A stretch of DNA of 64,000 nucleotides from Lepas anatifera. Taxonomy: Eukaryota; Arthropoda; Thecostraca; Lepadidae. Position 1 is the stretch's first letter. The number at the start of each line of letters is the position of its first letter. The stretch covers positions 682,001 to 746,000 of the forward strand of contig JAOTON010002231.1 of the NCBI GenBank assembly GCA_034440635.1, read 5' to 3'. The position numbers were made by a program, and so were the translations under genes. Positions 47,256 to 57,252 of the stretch are shown piece by piece. The notes under the pieces are model-generated. The model did not search any database and was not told where the DNA came from. It saw nothing but the letters and a program-made list of their open reading frames with translations.

Positions 47256-47424
47256 CGTCCAATATGTGCACGGTGACCGAGGCCGGCTCGGCGTTGTTTG
47301 GCCGGCAGACGTACTCGCCGGAGTCGGCGGCGGACGCCCGCTGCAGCAGCAGGTGTGAGGTGGTGCGGTGGCCCTTGGCGGTGATGACGCTGATGCCGCC
47401 GCGGGACGAGCTGAAGCTCACCAC
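47256..47424 (-). CDS. Dpr-family protein, exon for second half of Ig domain 2
   Basis: A 169-bp exon on the minus strand. It starts after the acceptor CCGCTCCCAG at phase 0 and ends GACG before the donor GTGAGC, phase 1. The product reads VVSFSSSRGGISVITAKG, then HRTTSHLLLQRASAADSG, EYVCRPNNAEPASVTV and HILDG. The RGGISVITxKG..TTSxLLxQxA..DSGxYxCxPSNAxxASVxVHxLxG pattern is the hallmark of the membrane-proximal Ig domain of Dpr proteins, which pair with DIP receptors on neuron surfaces to specify synaptic partners. The YxC cysteine would bond with the cysteine in the upstream exon. Failure to splice would extend the frame by about 60 residues to 47,068. Which dpr paralogue it is cannot be told from this part. 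Confidence 0.88.
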
Positions 47425-49468
47425 CTGGGAGCGGGACCACACCACAGTAGCCAACGTCTAGAAAGGGGAACAGAACAGAACACGTAACTCAATGGAACAC
47501 GCACTGGAGGACGCGTCCGCACCTGACGTAAAACATGCTGGTGAAATGATGGCTGGAAACGTATCAGACAGTTCAGGACAAGAAATAAATAACGAGTATA
47601 CTAGCCAAAGCCAACTAAACAGACACGTGAGGAAAGAAAAGCGTGCAATTTCAAAGACTGAGCCTAATCACTGAACATGAACTACACATCTATGTGTGTG
47701 TAATACATAAATTAATGTCACCACAGGTAAATAGAATAAGTGAACATCACTAGCGACTGGAAGGCCCCTCCCATCCCGGATTTTGATCTCCTAATGCAAA
47801 GCATTGGACCAGAATCAACAATTTTCGGGAAATGTTAAGCCTCATGCTGTTTCTTCTAACTTGGAGAACGCATCAGCTTTTTTCGGAAAAACCGAGCATA
47901 ACGCCTGTGTGGGCGAGAACAGAGTGGGTACCCAATATTGAAATTTTGAAGGGAAAATCGTAATGCATGAATGTGTCATGCAGCGGGTTCTTAAGAACTT
48001 GAGATTGTCAATGTCTACATACTACTGACGAAGCTGGAGCTGTAACGCAGACCCCGACACGGTATGTTGCACCCTTTCGGAGATATAGGCTTTTCGTTGG
48101 CGTGGCGGTCAGGTCGGGCAGGGCCGTGTAGCTCATATATGAAACTTTACACATATGTAGGGAGCAACCACGTTGGAGCTAAGAGCCTGCTCGGTAATAA
48201 GATAAAAAGATGCCAGAGGCGTGCTCATGTATTATCATTAGGATGGTTTCACCCATGTTCAAACTTATTTTAGAAAAAAAGAAACTTCGTGCAATGCATA
48301 AGACAATTGTTTTTTACATGCAATTTTTACATGCCAAGAACGCAACAGAAAAATGCATCTATAGGCGGATCAAGGAGGCAACATAATTAGAAATCCCCCT
48401 GGCTTGGCATATGTCTTCTATATATTGGCAACATCCATCTTGCCGGCGCAATTTTCGGTCCCTGCATCCACCTCTGATGATTTGTTTGTCATTTTATTAT
48501 TCATCTCGATGTTAAATATGTCATGCAGTAATTGGTGTTTGCTTATATATGCAAAAACAAACTTCTGAAGTATTTTTATTAAACAAATATTTCTGGCCCT
48601 GGAACCGCTGTCGAATTTTTTATTGTTGATATACAACGATTTTGCATACATTTTTGTCAATACGTACAGGTTTTGTGAAAATCAAACAACAGCGCAAAGA
48701 GTTATGGAAAACCTTTCGAAGCAGTAGAAAATGTATATTTTGCCACCCCCTACCGACAATTTAAAAATCTTGAAATTTGATACAAAATAGACTTTAGTGT
48801 GAGATGATTTCATCAAATTAAATTTTTTAATCGGACGGATAGTTTTTGAAATCTTTGGGGAGGGGGAAATCCGCCCCCTTGATAGGAATAGTGTTAGCTG
48901 GAAGTCTAACAGGAATAGGGTTAAAAGGTATATAATATGTAAATTGTCCATGACAGAGCAAAAATGGCATGTGCTTAAGCTAGCTGGACGACCTAGATAA
49001 ATATTAGACATTTTGTGTAAAGCCATTTATTGATAAATATTTAGCATGACATAGATAGACCAGAGCGAGCAAATGTTCCTCCCAATGTCCCGAAAGGGAA
49101 AAAACGAGTGATACCAAATTTGAAGTACATGCATCATCAAACATGGAGTGCTCTCGAGCCCAATCTTGACAGAGGCATTCTACAGATCGAACGCATCTCT
49201 CTGAGAAGAACGGAGGCAGTCGGTGTAATTTTGGTGACATCACACTTACAAATAGGCCCAGCGGAGAACCAATAGTTCTAAGAGTCAGCTTGTCAGCCAA
49301 TAGTCCCGGCTTCAAAGCCTAGCGGTTCATATGAATAGGATGTGACCTGCTGCCTGCGATTCGGACCAATAGGACACTGTTGACAATATCATCGCATAGG
49401 TTATATAGTACTTCCAACTGATACCCTGTTCAAAGAGACAACAGGAACCAGAATCTAATTTATTCCCG
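47425..49468 (-). other. dpr intron, 3' part, no other gene seen
   Basis: Part of the 7,412-bp intron (47,425-54,836) between the two recognised exons. No repeat family or exon recognised in this part. Confidence 0.5.
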
Positions 49469-49542
49469 GGAGCCAACGGGACTTGAACTCGGGACACTTG
49501 CCCCTGCAAACCTGTACCCAGAACCCCTAAGCCACTGGTTCC
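49469..49542 (-). repeat. tRNA-like 74-nt sequence, probable SINE head or tRNA pseudogene
   Basis: On the minus strand it begins GGAACCA and ends TGGCTCC; six of seven acceptor-stem pairs can form. TGGCTTAGGGG fits the A-box exactly and AGTTCAAGTCC fits the B-box with one change. The length of 74 nt is that of a tRNA. The D-arm and T-arm stems pair poorly, so it is more likely a pseudogene or SINE head than a working tRNA. It lies inside the dpr intron on the same strand. Confidence 0.5.
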
Positions 49543-51255
49543 TGTAAGGCTTATTCACGAGTTAGGTGTCGCTAGAGTTACGCGGATTAACTCTGTACTA
49601 GAGGCTCTCGAAGTTTTCAATTGTTTTGGTTACGACGCCGATCCAACTGTTGGCAACCCAGGCATAATCCTGGCGGAGAACCGGCCTGGAAAGCTTAGTC
49701 CCGGCACGAGAAGACGAGTTCACAAACTGTGAAAGTGACAAGAGCCCGACTCCCTATGTACATACATTTAGCGGGCTGAAGATGTAAATAACAAATGGAG
49801 GCAAAACAATTCGGACCAATGTAGCAGTATAATACCTGAAAAATATTCTTATAATGTTGTAGCATATGCAATTCCAATATGATACCATAGGGTGGAACTC
49901 ATGATATTGACCCATTTTTGGCTAGTTATTTGTATTTAAAAGATACACAATTGTTATTATGCCTGATGCAAGTAACCTCCATGCTTCAAGGGACAATCAG
50001 ATAACGGCAACAATTTCTGAATTTCCCTATAATCCTAATTTATTGTATTTTCAGAACACATTTAACCAATGGCCAAAATTCATGAAATTATTTTGAGCGC
50101 GGATTGAATGGACGTTTGGAGCGCAGACTACACACAAATGGCGTCTCTTGAAGCGACATAAAGCTGGTAGTCGGGGAGTTATAGCAGCCATAAATTCATC
50201 ACTAAAAATGCATTCAGAGACTAATTCCATGAGTCAGTCTCCTCTGGTGCGGCGGCATGAATAATTATCTCATAAACTGTCACCGGACGCCCTACATTCG
50301 AAAACGTTTGCTGTCAAGAAGAGCTTAAGTGCAGAATGCAAAAGGTCGCTAAAGATCACATTCGCATTACATCCAGGCGTTGTTGGAGCCTAAAACAGAG
50401 TCTGGGATCTAGGCAGGAATTAGTGATTCACACTGCTGTGGGTTTGGGACTTCCGCATGCTCTTGGGAAGGGGTTATGATTTATTTCGATATTGGCTGTT
50501 AGAATGACACCCATTTTCTGGCCGGATTGGCATGGAAATTTCCAGACATCAAACATATACACTGAGATAAATTTTTATTCCTATGTGCTCTAGCTAATCC
50601 GGAATCACGATCTGCTCGAGCATAAAATGATGCCATGAAACCTTATTAAAGGAACATTTGAGCATGCTTCCTCTCATTAGATCCTCTTCCCAGCATAATT
50701 CCAGCACAGGAAGTGTTTTTTGTAGGCCTTGACAGCTTAAAATGATTCTCGGCTTCTAAACATGGTGGGAAGAAGCTTAACATGATACCAATATTGTATT
50801 ACAAGTGGGATCTTTTTTATACCACAAAGCATCGTTTTACCATAGGTGCTCGACCTATTCTAGCCACGAAAATCAAAGAGCTATTAATATCCTCATCAAA
50901 GTTTCATTTTATACTAGGAATCAATATATTGTCACCAGAAATAACCAGGAATATGGGAGCTTTAGCTGCAGAATCATTCGAAACCCCAGTGTATTTCGAT
51001 CCCACGTCAAACCGTATCCGGAGATTGCGTGCGCGTGCTCGACCCGCGATTGAGAAAACTTACTTCGCCATCTTCAGTGTTCCTGCCATTGCACGCAGAG
51101 CTGGCCACAAAGCTTTGGCGTCGTGATGCGAGCGAAATTTGAGGGGAATAGCTGACCCTTTTCACTTTACGTTGACACGTGCTTCTACATCGATCCAATT
51201 CAGGTTTTAAGCTGAGGGGCCTGAAGAAGCCACGCTGCATTTGGCATGGTTTACG
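49543..51255. other. dpr intron, unassigned
   Basis: A 114-codon plus-strand frame at 50,782-51,126 has no recognised motif. Nothing else seen. Confidence 0.4.
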
Positions 51256-51440
51256 GGAGAAGTCACATCGACCGACCTAGCGGTGATAACGGATCAAGAG
51301 GAGAAGCTTAAGCTGAGTCTGATGACCGACGGACTCCGCTGAGAGCTAGTGAGAGTGAAGAAGCACACTGGGGCTGCGAAGGTTCAGGCATTCATTGTAC
51401 TGGTGGCCAAAACCAGGAGTCCATGTGTGTCAGCTAGATG
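51256..51440 (+). pseudogene. possible retroelement gag-like remnant
   Basis: A plus-strand reading, antisense to the dpr gene, gives TDLAVITDQEEKLKLSLMTD then GLR, a stop and ELVRVKKHTGAAKVQAF. The EEKLxLxLxxGLRxELVxxV shape recalls gag proteins of LTR retrotransposons. It is short and has an in-frame TGA; no protease or RT lies nearby. Confidence 0.2.
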
Positions 51441-53590
51441 ACGGCAACATGCACTGAAGCCCCAAGTTTGGCCGCGCAGAACAGCCCTTGCTATGCAAAG
51501 TTGATGAAGTAGTGAGAAGCATCTGTTACTGTTGGATACAGTCACCCATATGTTCTAAAGATCGTTTTAAGCTCACTTTGAGCACAGATTAGGGGCACTT
51601 AAAAGAGATTGGAAGGATTTTCACAGGAACCTCTGAACGCACGTCCATTGCTGGATGGAGCTAAGTCTCATTTTGTACAATATCGTGTACAGAATGAGAT
51701 CTTTTTCAGCCATGACGGGATACTTTGAAACAAACATGTCTACAATCATATCTATATATCCAAAGTAAACGAGGGCTGCTATCTCTGACGACAGCGGCAT
51801 GTGCTTGAAGTGTAAGCCTGGACCGCTCCTGGGCGATAAAGGCATTTCATGTGTGTCCGAAAAATGGTGAACGTGATTGTTGTTTAATCCTTGTGTCCTA
51901 ATACAAAGTTATGATTATGTTATCTTTTCTTGAGGCTGAAGTAGACTACTGTAAACAAATTGGATTACCCTCATTATCATTAGACAAAGTTAATGTAATA
52001 GCAAGACCATAACAGCACGATAAATAACATCTTTACAGAAAGTTTCAATTTAAGAAAAAACACGAAACTAACGAGGAACATCTAGTGAACCCAGTGAAAC
52101 TCTAGGCACGACTCAAAGTATGCCACACAGACTACAATTATACCAGCATCAGTTTTGCTACTAGACTAATTTTATGCAAATGCAGACTCAAAAGAGGCGG
52201 TTTCGTTTGAGGCTTGCATCGAATTCAGTTGTCGTGTTGAGTGGAGGGACATGTTTTTCTAAACTATGTCTCGTGGAGAGCTGGAATATAATGATTCCAT
52301 GACGATTTTGCTGATGGAATACATTGATGCCGTGGGGTTTTTCCATACAGAGCGAAAAATCATTTGAAACCAGGCATCAGAAATTTTATTCCTGATCTTA
52401 CGGTGACCATACTATGAGCTTCAGAAAACACTACGTGCCAGACTCAATCCAGTCCAAGAGATCACATTGAGTCTGCGAAGGGAGTACAATGAGCCTGATT
52501 CTGCCTGATTCCAACTGAGTTTGACACCAGAATCCAGACTCGCTTTCAGCACCGACTCAGTTTAGCCAAAAGGACTCAATTTTTCACTCAGTGTATGATG
52601 GAGTTATAATGAATTGCCTTTATTGACATTGCCTCCGGTAGAAATTTGAACATAATTTGGAAATTATTGATATTTCCTTGCCATGCTGAGTTAGAGCTGG
52701 GTATATAGTATGTACACATAAGGTAAGACACTATTTTTGCTAGATAAAGTTGAGGTCATTATGCAACCTAACACACCAAATCAGAATTTAGTAATTACTC
52801 CCGTAGTGATGCAAAGAAAAGACTAGCACTGTAGGGGCCAATACAGAAATACATCTGCTACAAAGTAACTATTTTCAAATTCCATGTACCTATAGCTGCG
52901 AATTTAATCCTGTAATACGGCTACTTTCCGTCACTGTCATTTCAAAATCTTAGCTCGGTGGCTGTCAGTATTACTCTCACCACCGAAAGATGATAATGCA
53001 TTTTAAGTTTGTTTTCCCAATGACACTTATAGTGACCTTATAGTGACACTTATAATGACCCCTTAACTGGTAATGATTTGATATAAAAAACATTATTATT
53101 TTATGTAGTGGGTACGAAAGCGGAGACATTGGCTCCCTTGTCCACAGTGACCAATGGAAATAAATAATTTCAGATGGAAAAGCACAAATAGGATACCATA
53201 GCCCGTTTAAAACTTTTTACGGTTTGATAAACATCTGTCAATTTTCGATGGACTGAAGAATTAGATATTTTAACTATCATGAACAGAATGGTATTTTTAC
53301 AACGACATGGTATATATTATTTTCTTGCACATTAAGATTTATAAAAATGATGGTTGGTAAAAAAATATTTCGTTGGCTGACGCAAACACCTCCCTTTCGG
53401 GCTCCATTACGTGATTGGGTTGTATAAAGTTTTCGGGAAAGTTGCAATGTGCCAAATGGAGGCCACCAGGCTGTGACAGTCAGCTCTTTTAAAAGTTATA
53501 CTTTCCCAGAAGGGATGATAAGAACATGGTGAATATGTACGAATGACGACTTCAACTTGATCCATGCCAAGCAATTTTCGTAGTAAGCAT
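51441..53590. other. dpr intron, unassigned
   Basis: AT-rich sequence without recognised genes. A local repeat of TATAGTGACACTTATA-like motifs occurs at 53,026-53,058. Confidence 0.4.
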
Positions 53591-53747
53591 CAGTGGCAGA
53601 TACAGGAGGGGAGGGGGTGGGGCAAGTGGGCCCAAGCCCTTCTCAAAATTTATGAGATATCATGGTAAGAGGTTATTGGAGGCAAGGGTGAGGTAAGGCA
53701 GACCCCCAGCCCGCCTCACCCAAAATAAACGTGTCGATCGTCCACTG
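53591..53747 (+). mobile_element. short hAT-type MITE, about 160 bp
   Basis: CAGTGGCAGATACAGGAGGG at the left and GATCGTCCACTG at the right. Size and the GAGGCAAGGGTGAGG interior match 34,746-34,906. The flanking octamers agree at about half the positions. Inside the dpr intron. Confidence 0.5.
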
Positions 53748-54836
53748 TTAAACCGTACTCAAGCTTTGAATCTTAATGTATTATTACAACTTCCCTGAAG
53801 AGAAGCAATTTACCCAGCCCGGGAACAAATAAGCAATCAAAGGCACATAAATAGTAGGTTTATGGCGGAAACTAAGCATTGCACGTAATAAAAAGCCAAT
53901 TAGGATTGTCTCATCTTGATACAGCATAATTAATAATAACTGGATGCAGCTCCGGTCTGAACGGTTTTGAAAGTGCGACATGCATTTTAATTATACGTAC
54001 TCCAGGAAAAAATAAAATAAAACTCCTGTTGGATACCCATGGCTGCATCCCGAAGAATTAGCACCCGAGCCTGTTCGCAATACTGTGTGCTGTATAGTTG
54101 GCTCGTTATAGCTGTTGCTGCATTCAATCCTGGATGGAACCAATCCCATCCTCACCTGTTGCGATTTATTGTAAGCTATGCAGCTATGATGCCATTACGC
54201 TGTGAGCATTAAACTGTTACTCATTTTATAACACCATTGGTAACTTTTTAAGAGTCGAAGTTCATTAATGAGGGCCATATCGTTAGACTTATAGACAAAA
54301 GAGAGTAAGAAGTAGTAGAGAGTAAGAGTGGAGTAAGAACACCAAAGCACACAACTACACAATTGTGTGGTTGCGTGCGTTTGTGTTGTTTTAGGTATAT
54401 TCTCTAACGAAACCTCAAAGGCCAAATATAAGTATTAAACAAAAATAGTCCTCTCGTTTTACCTTTTCAAACTCCGAGGGAATTGTTTGTCAACTCTGGT
54501 TATTTGTAACAACGCATTTTTCTCCTCTCAAAAATGGTCATGCAGATGTTTCACACAAAGGTACACCATCTATGCCCTTCATGCCAAATGATTTAGCCTT
54601 ACAGCGCGATAAGAACCGACCAATTCCCGACTTGAAATACAAGAAAACATTTGGAAAGCGATTAGGCACATGAGTCACGTGCAGCAACGCTCATTCTTAC
54701 TGTCACATCGGAAAACCTTAGAAAAGAACCCAAACACTTCACCCGACCAAGTTATGGTTAACGGAGTTTCCAACCCAGCACGGGTGAGACGGCACACAAT
54801 TTGATATGGAAAACATTACATGGATAGGCACCTCAC
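53748..54836. other. dpr intron, 5' part
   Basis: No further exon or repeat recognised up to the donor site at 54,836. Confidence 0.45.
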
Positions 54837-54964
54837 CTGATTTCTGTGGAGCCATTCTACCGACGTTGGAGGCTCCGGACTATAGCTGACCAGGCATGTG
54901 AGATTGAGGTCACTTTCTCGCTGAATAAATACGTTTCTGCCTCCCAAGATCCGAGCCACAGGAA
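54837..54964 (-). CDS. Dpr-family protein, exon for first half of Ig domain 2
   Basis: A 128-bp minus-strand exon. It follows the acceptor TGTTTTGTTTCAG, entering at phase 1, and ends AATCAG before the donor GTGAGG at phase 0. It encodes PVARILGGRNVFIQRESD, LNLTCLVSYSPEPPTS and VEWLHRNQ. Dpr proteins have a matching segment: a P-A-x-I-x-G-G strand, then NLTCxVxxSPEPPxxxxW before the intron. The cysteine of LTC and the tryptophan of the Ig core are both present. The phase fits the exon at 47,256-47,424 exactly, giving one continuous Ig domain. Exons for the signal peptide and first Ig domain must lie upstream (above 54,964) and were not recognised within the window. Confidence 0.88.
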
Positions 54965-55859
54965 CTGAAACAAAACAGTCAGCTGTTAAAGGTTTAACAC
55001 AGAAACTGAAATGAGGTTGTGGACTATCAAGCATTTGACACAAATCGAACAAAAGAGGCCGAATGATATGGCAAAGTTATATGTTATAACAAACGTTTTG
55101 ATTATGACTTTCCTTTCGATTATGATGAACTAAACTCTTTCAGTAATTAGTCAGCAGTGACTACGTATGCAGTCCAATTGACCATTAACATTTTCTACAG
55201 TACACAAAAATATTTTTGGCCCAATCTGTTTACAGCTCAATTCACTTCGGCAGGAAACGCGACTGCTTATGTTATAGCCGGCTTTTATTTAGAGAAGCGC
55301 AACTGAGAAGAAGAAATCCCTCTCAATGGAGATGGATGAAATCTATGTAAAGTCGGCACACGGTTTTGAATACTGATGTCGAAAAACACACAGAAACCCC
55401 GCAGGCCGGTAAAGCGTCGGCTGACATTATTGCTGCGACTATCCAAGAAGAGAATACAAATAAACGGACGGCACATGCAGCGGCAAAACAGAAGACAAAT
55501 GAGTATTTATATGTGGTCGGAATGCATGTCAATGGTTAATTGGCGGCAAGAATCACACGTGTGGCACAATTTTACCGGCATACAAATGAACAGCCCCTGG
55601 CTAGGCTATGTGTGACGGCATTACTCCTTTAGATAGCATGACTGGGAACACTTTCTTGCAATGGCTTCGTTTGGGGCGGCTTGATAGGTGTTTGCCTTCG
55701 ATGCGCGCGGGTCAAAACACGAAGTTGCCGAAAACACTGTTTTGATCTTGGTCTTGGTCTCTTGAGTCCTTCGAAGCAAATCAAAACAAATCGATACTTG
55801 AACCAGTGTGACCGTTTTCACAGGAGAAACTAAAATTCAATTTGCTGGAGCGAGCAAGT
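54965..55859 (-). other. presumed dpr intron upstream of the Ig2 exon
   Basis: No exon recognised. Open frames at 55,285-55,615 are short and lack motifs. Confidence 0.4.
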
Positions 55860-56694
55860 TTAACACGCGCATTGACGGGGGCGGGTACCCGCCCCCTCGG
55901 GTTTTTCAAGAGATAGCAGTAAAACGGCGGCGCGTAGCGCCGCCGTACTTGGCATACCTTTTCCCTCATCATTTTTACAACTTCTGTGAAAATTTTAAGG
56001 TTAGGTCATCCAAGGTCAGGTCACAAGTACAGGTCAAGTGACCCGACCTAAAAAAAGTTAAGTCGGAGCAGGGTGAACTTATCTGATTGAGACTCATATC
56101 ACATAATGTTCCCACCGAGTTCTCTAAAATATGTTTCGGTATTTTTGATATCGATGACCTAGGGTCAGGTACGAGGCATGACCCCTCCATTGGAAATACA
56201 TGGGAAAAATATTTTTACGGAATAACTCAGTAACGGATGGTGATAGAGCATTTATTTTAGCTTCATTAGACTCGCCTGGACTTTTGCAGTTCTAATGATA
56301 AGCATTTTATATAATTTGACCCTGACCTCACCTCAGGTCAGGTCAAATCCTTAATTTGACCTAGCAAGGTCAAATTATATATCATTCGATTCAGCTTGCT
56401 GAGAGGATTCATACAGTTCAAGTCGTTTTGCTCTATCTTTACTTGTTCAGATGTAATGGCCGAAAAACTGAATTTACATGTTATCCCTATGACGGTTGTT
56501 TTTGACCTCTCGTGACCTTAAATGTGACCTGACAAAAAAATAGGTCAAATGTTTTCGATGGAGAAGTGGATGGGCAACCCAACGCCGTTTACCGTTTTTC
56601 GCTACCTACCGTGGTTCTTGAGATCTTAGGGGGGTGGGTACCCGCCCCCCGTCAATGCGAAGGTGGCTCAGACCCCCGTCAATGCGCGTGTTAA
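55860..56694 (+). mobile_element. TTAA/AGGTCA element, near full length
   Basis: 835 bp, from TTAACACGCGCATTGACGG to CCGTCAATGCGCGTGTTAA. The 5' hairpin ACGGCGGCGCGTAGCGCCGC CGT is perfect at 55,924-55,946. AGGTCA clusters at 56,003-56,050 and 56,318-56,346, and the internal TTAA near 56,518, are in the same order as in 42,969-43,834. It shares its right-hand TTAA with the next element. Confidence 0.9.
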
Positions 56695-57252
56695 CACGTG
56701 CATTTACGGGGTTGATGATGATTGTTGGGGCTTATCGACGCACCAACTGCCAGGGTCATATGGCGCCGCCAACTCTTTCCCTGTTGGAAGGGTTTCTCGG
56801 GAACCAGCTTGCTCATTGTTCAGGGAAGCCGCCGGGCCTTGAACCCGGGTTTGCTGCGTGGAAGCCAGCTACGCTGACCACTCCACTACCTCGCCCCCCC
56901 ATTTACTGGGTTGACCTAGCGAGGTCATATACTATATTTGTTGACGCAGTCTGCTAAGAGGATTACAATGGTGTAGATAGTTTTCTTATAACTTTTCTGC
57001 GATAGATGCGATGACCAAAAACCTAAATTTACCTCACATCTCATATCATGCCTATGGTGACCTGTTCTGACTTCCGGAAAGCTTGGATTTGACCAGACGA
57101 AAATGTTTATGCAACACTTTCCTTAGTGAGTAGGTTAGGATACATGCCGTTCACCACTTTCGGCTAACTAGTGTGCTTTTGCAGATCTTCGGGTGGGGGG
57201 GGTACCCGCGCCATGGCGACGGTAGTTCAAACCCCCGTCAATGCAAGCGTTA
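56691..57252 (+). mobile_element. diverged TTAA element abutting the previous copy
   Basis: The left end TTAACACGTGCATTTACGGG reuses the TTAA that closes the preceding copy. The right end reads CCGTCAATGCAAGCGTTAG, with the TTAA changed to TTAG. The interior (TGACCTAGCGAGGTCATA, GTCTGCTAAGAGGATT, GGTGACCTGTTCTGAC) matches the 3' half of 25,455-25,883, defining a second subfamily. The 5' half is missing, and a SINE is inserted close to the left end. Confidence 0.75.
56716..56899 (-). mobile_element. tRNA-derived SINE with 15-bp target duplication
   Basis: On the minus strand the head GGCGAGGTAGTGGAGTGGTC holds an A-box (TAGTGGAGTGG), and CCCGGGTTCAAGGCCCGG holds a B-box within a paired T-arm. 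A body of about 100 bp follows and the 3' end is ACAATCATCA. The flanks CATTTACGGGGTTGA (56,701-56,715) and CATTTACTGGGTTGA (56,900-56,914) match at 14 of 15 positions, a target-site duplication typical of LINE-driven insertion. It is about 184 bp long and non-coding. Confidence 0.85.

Noticed and set aside
49469..49542. Functional tRNA gene
   Set aside because: D and T stems pair poorly despite good boxes and acceptor stem, so it is listed as SINE head or pseudogene.
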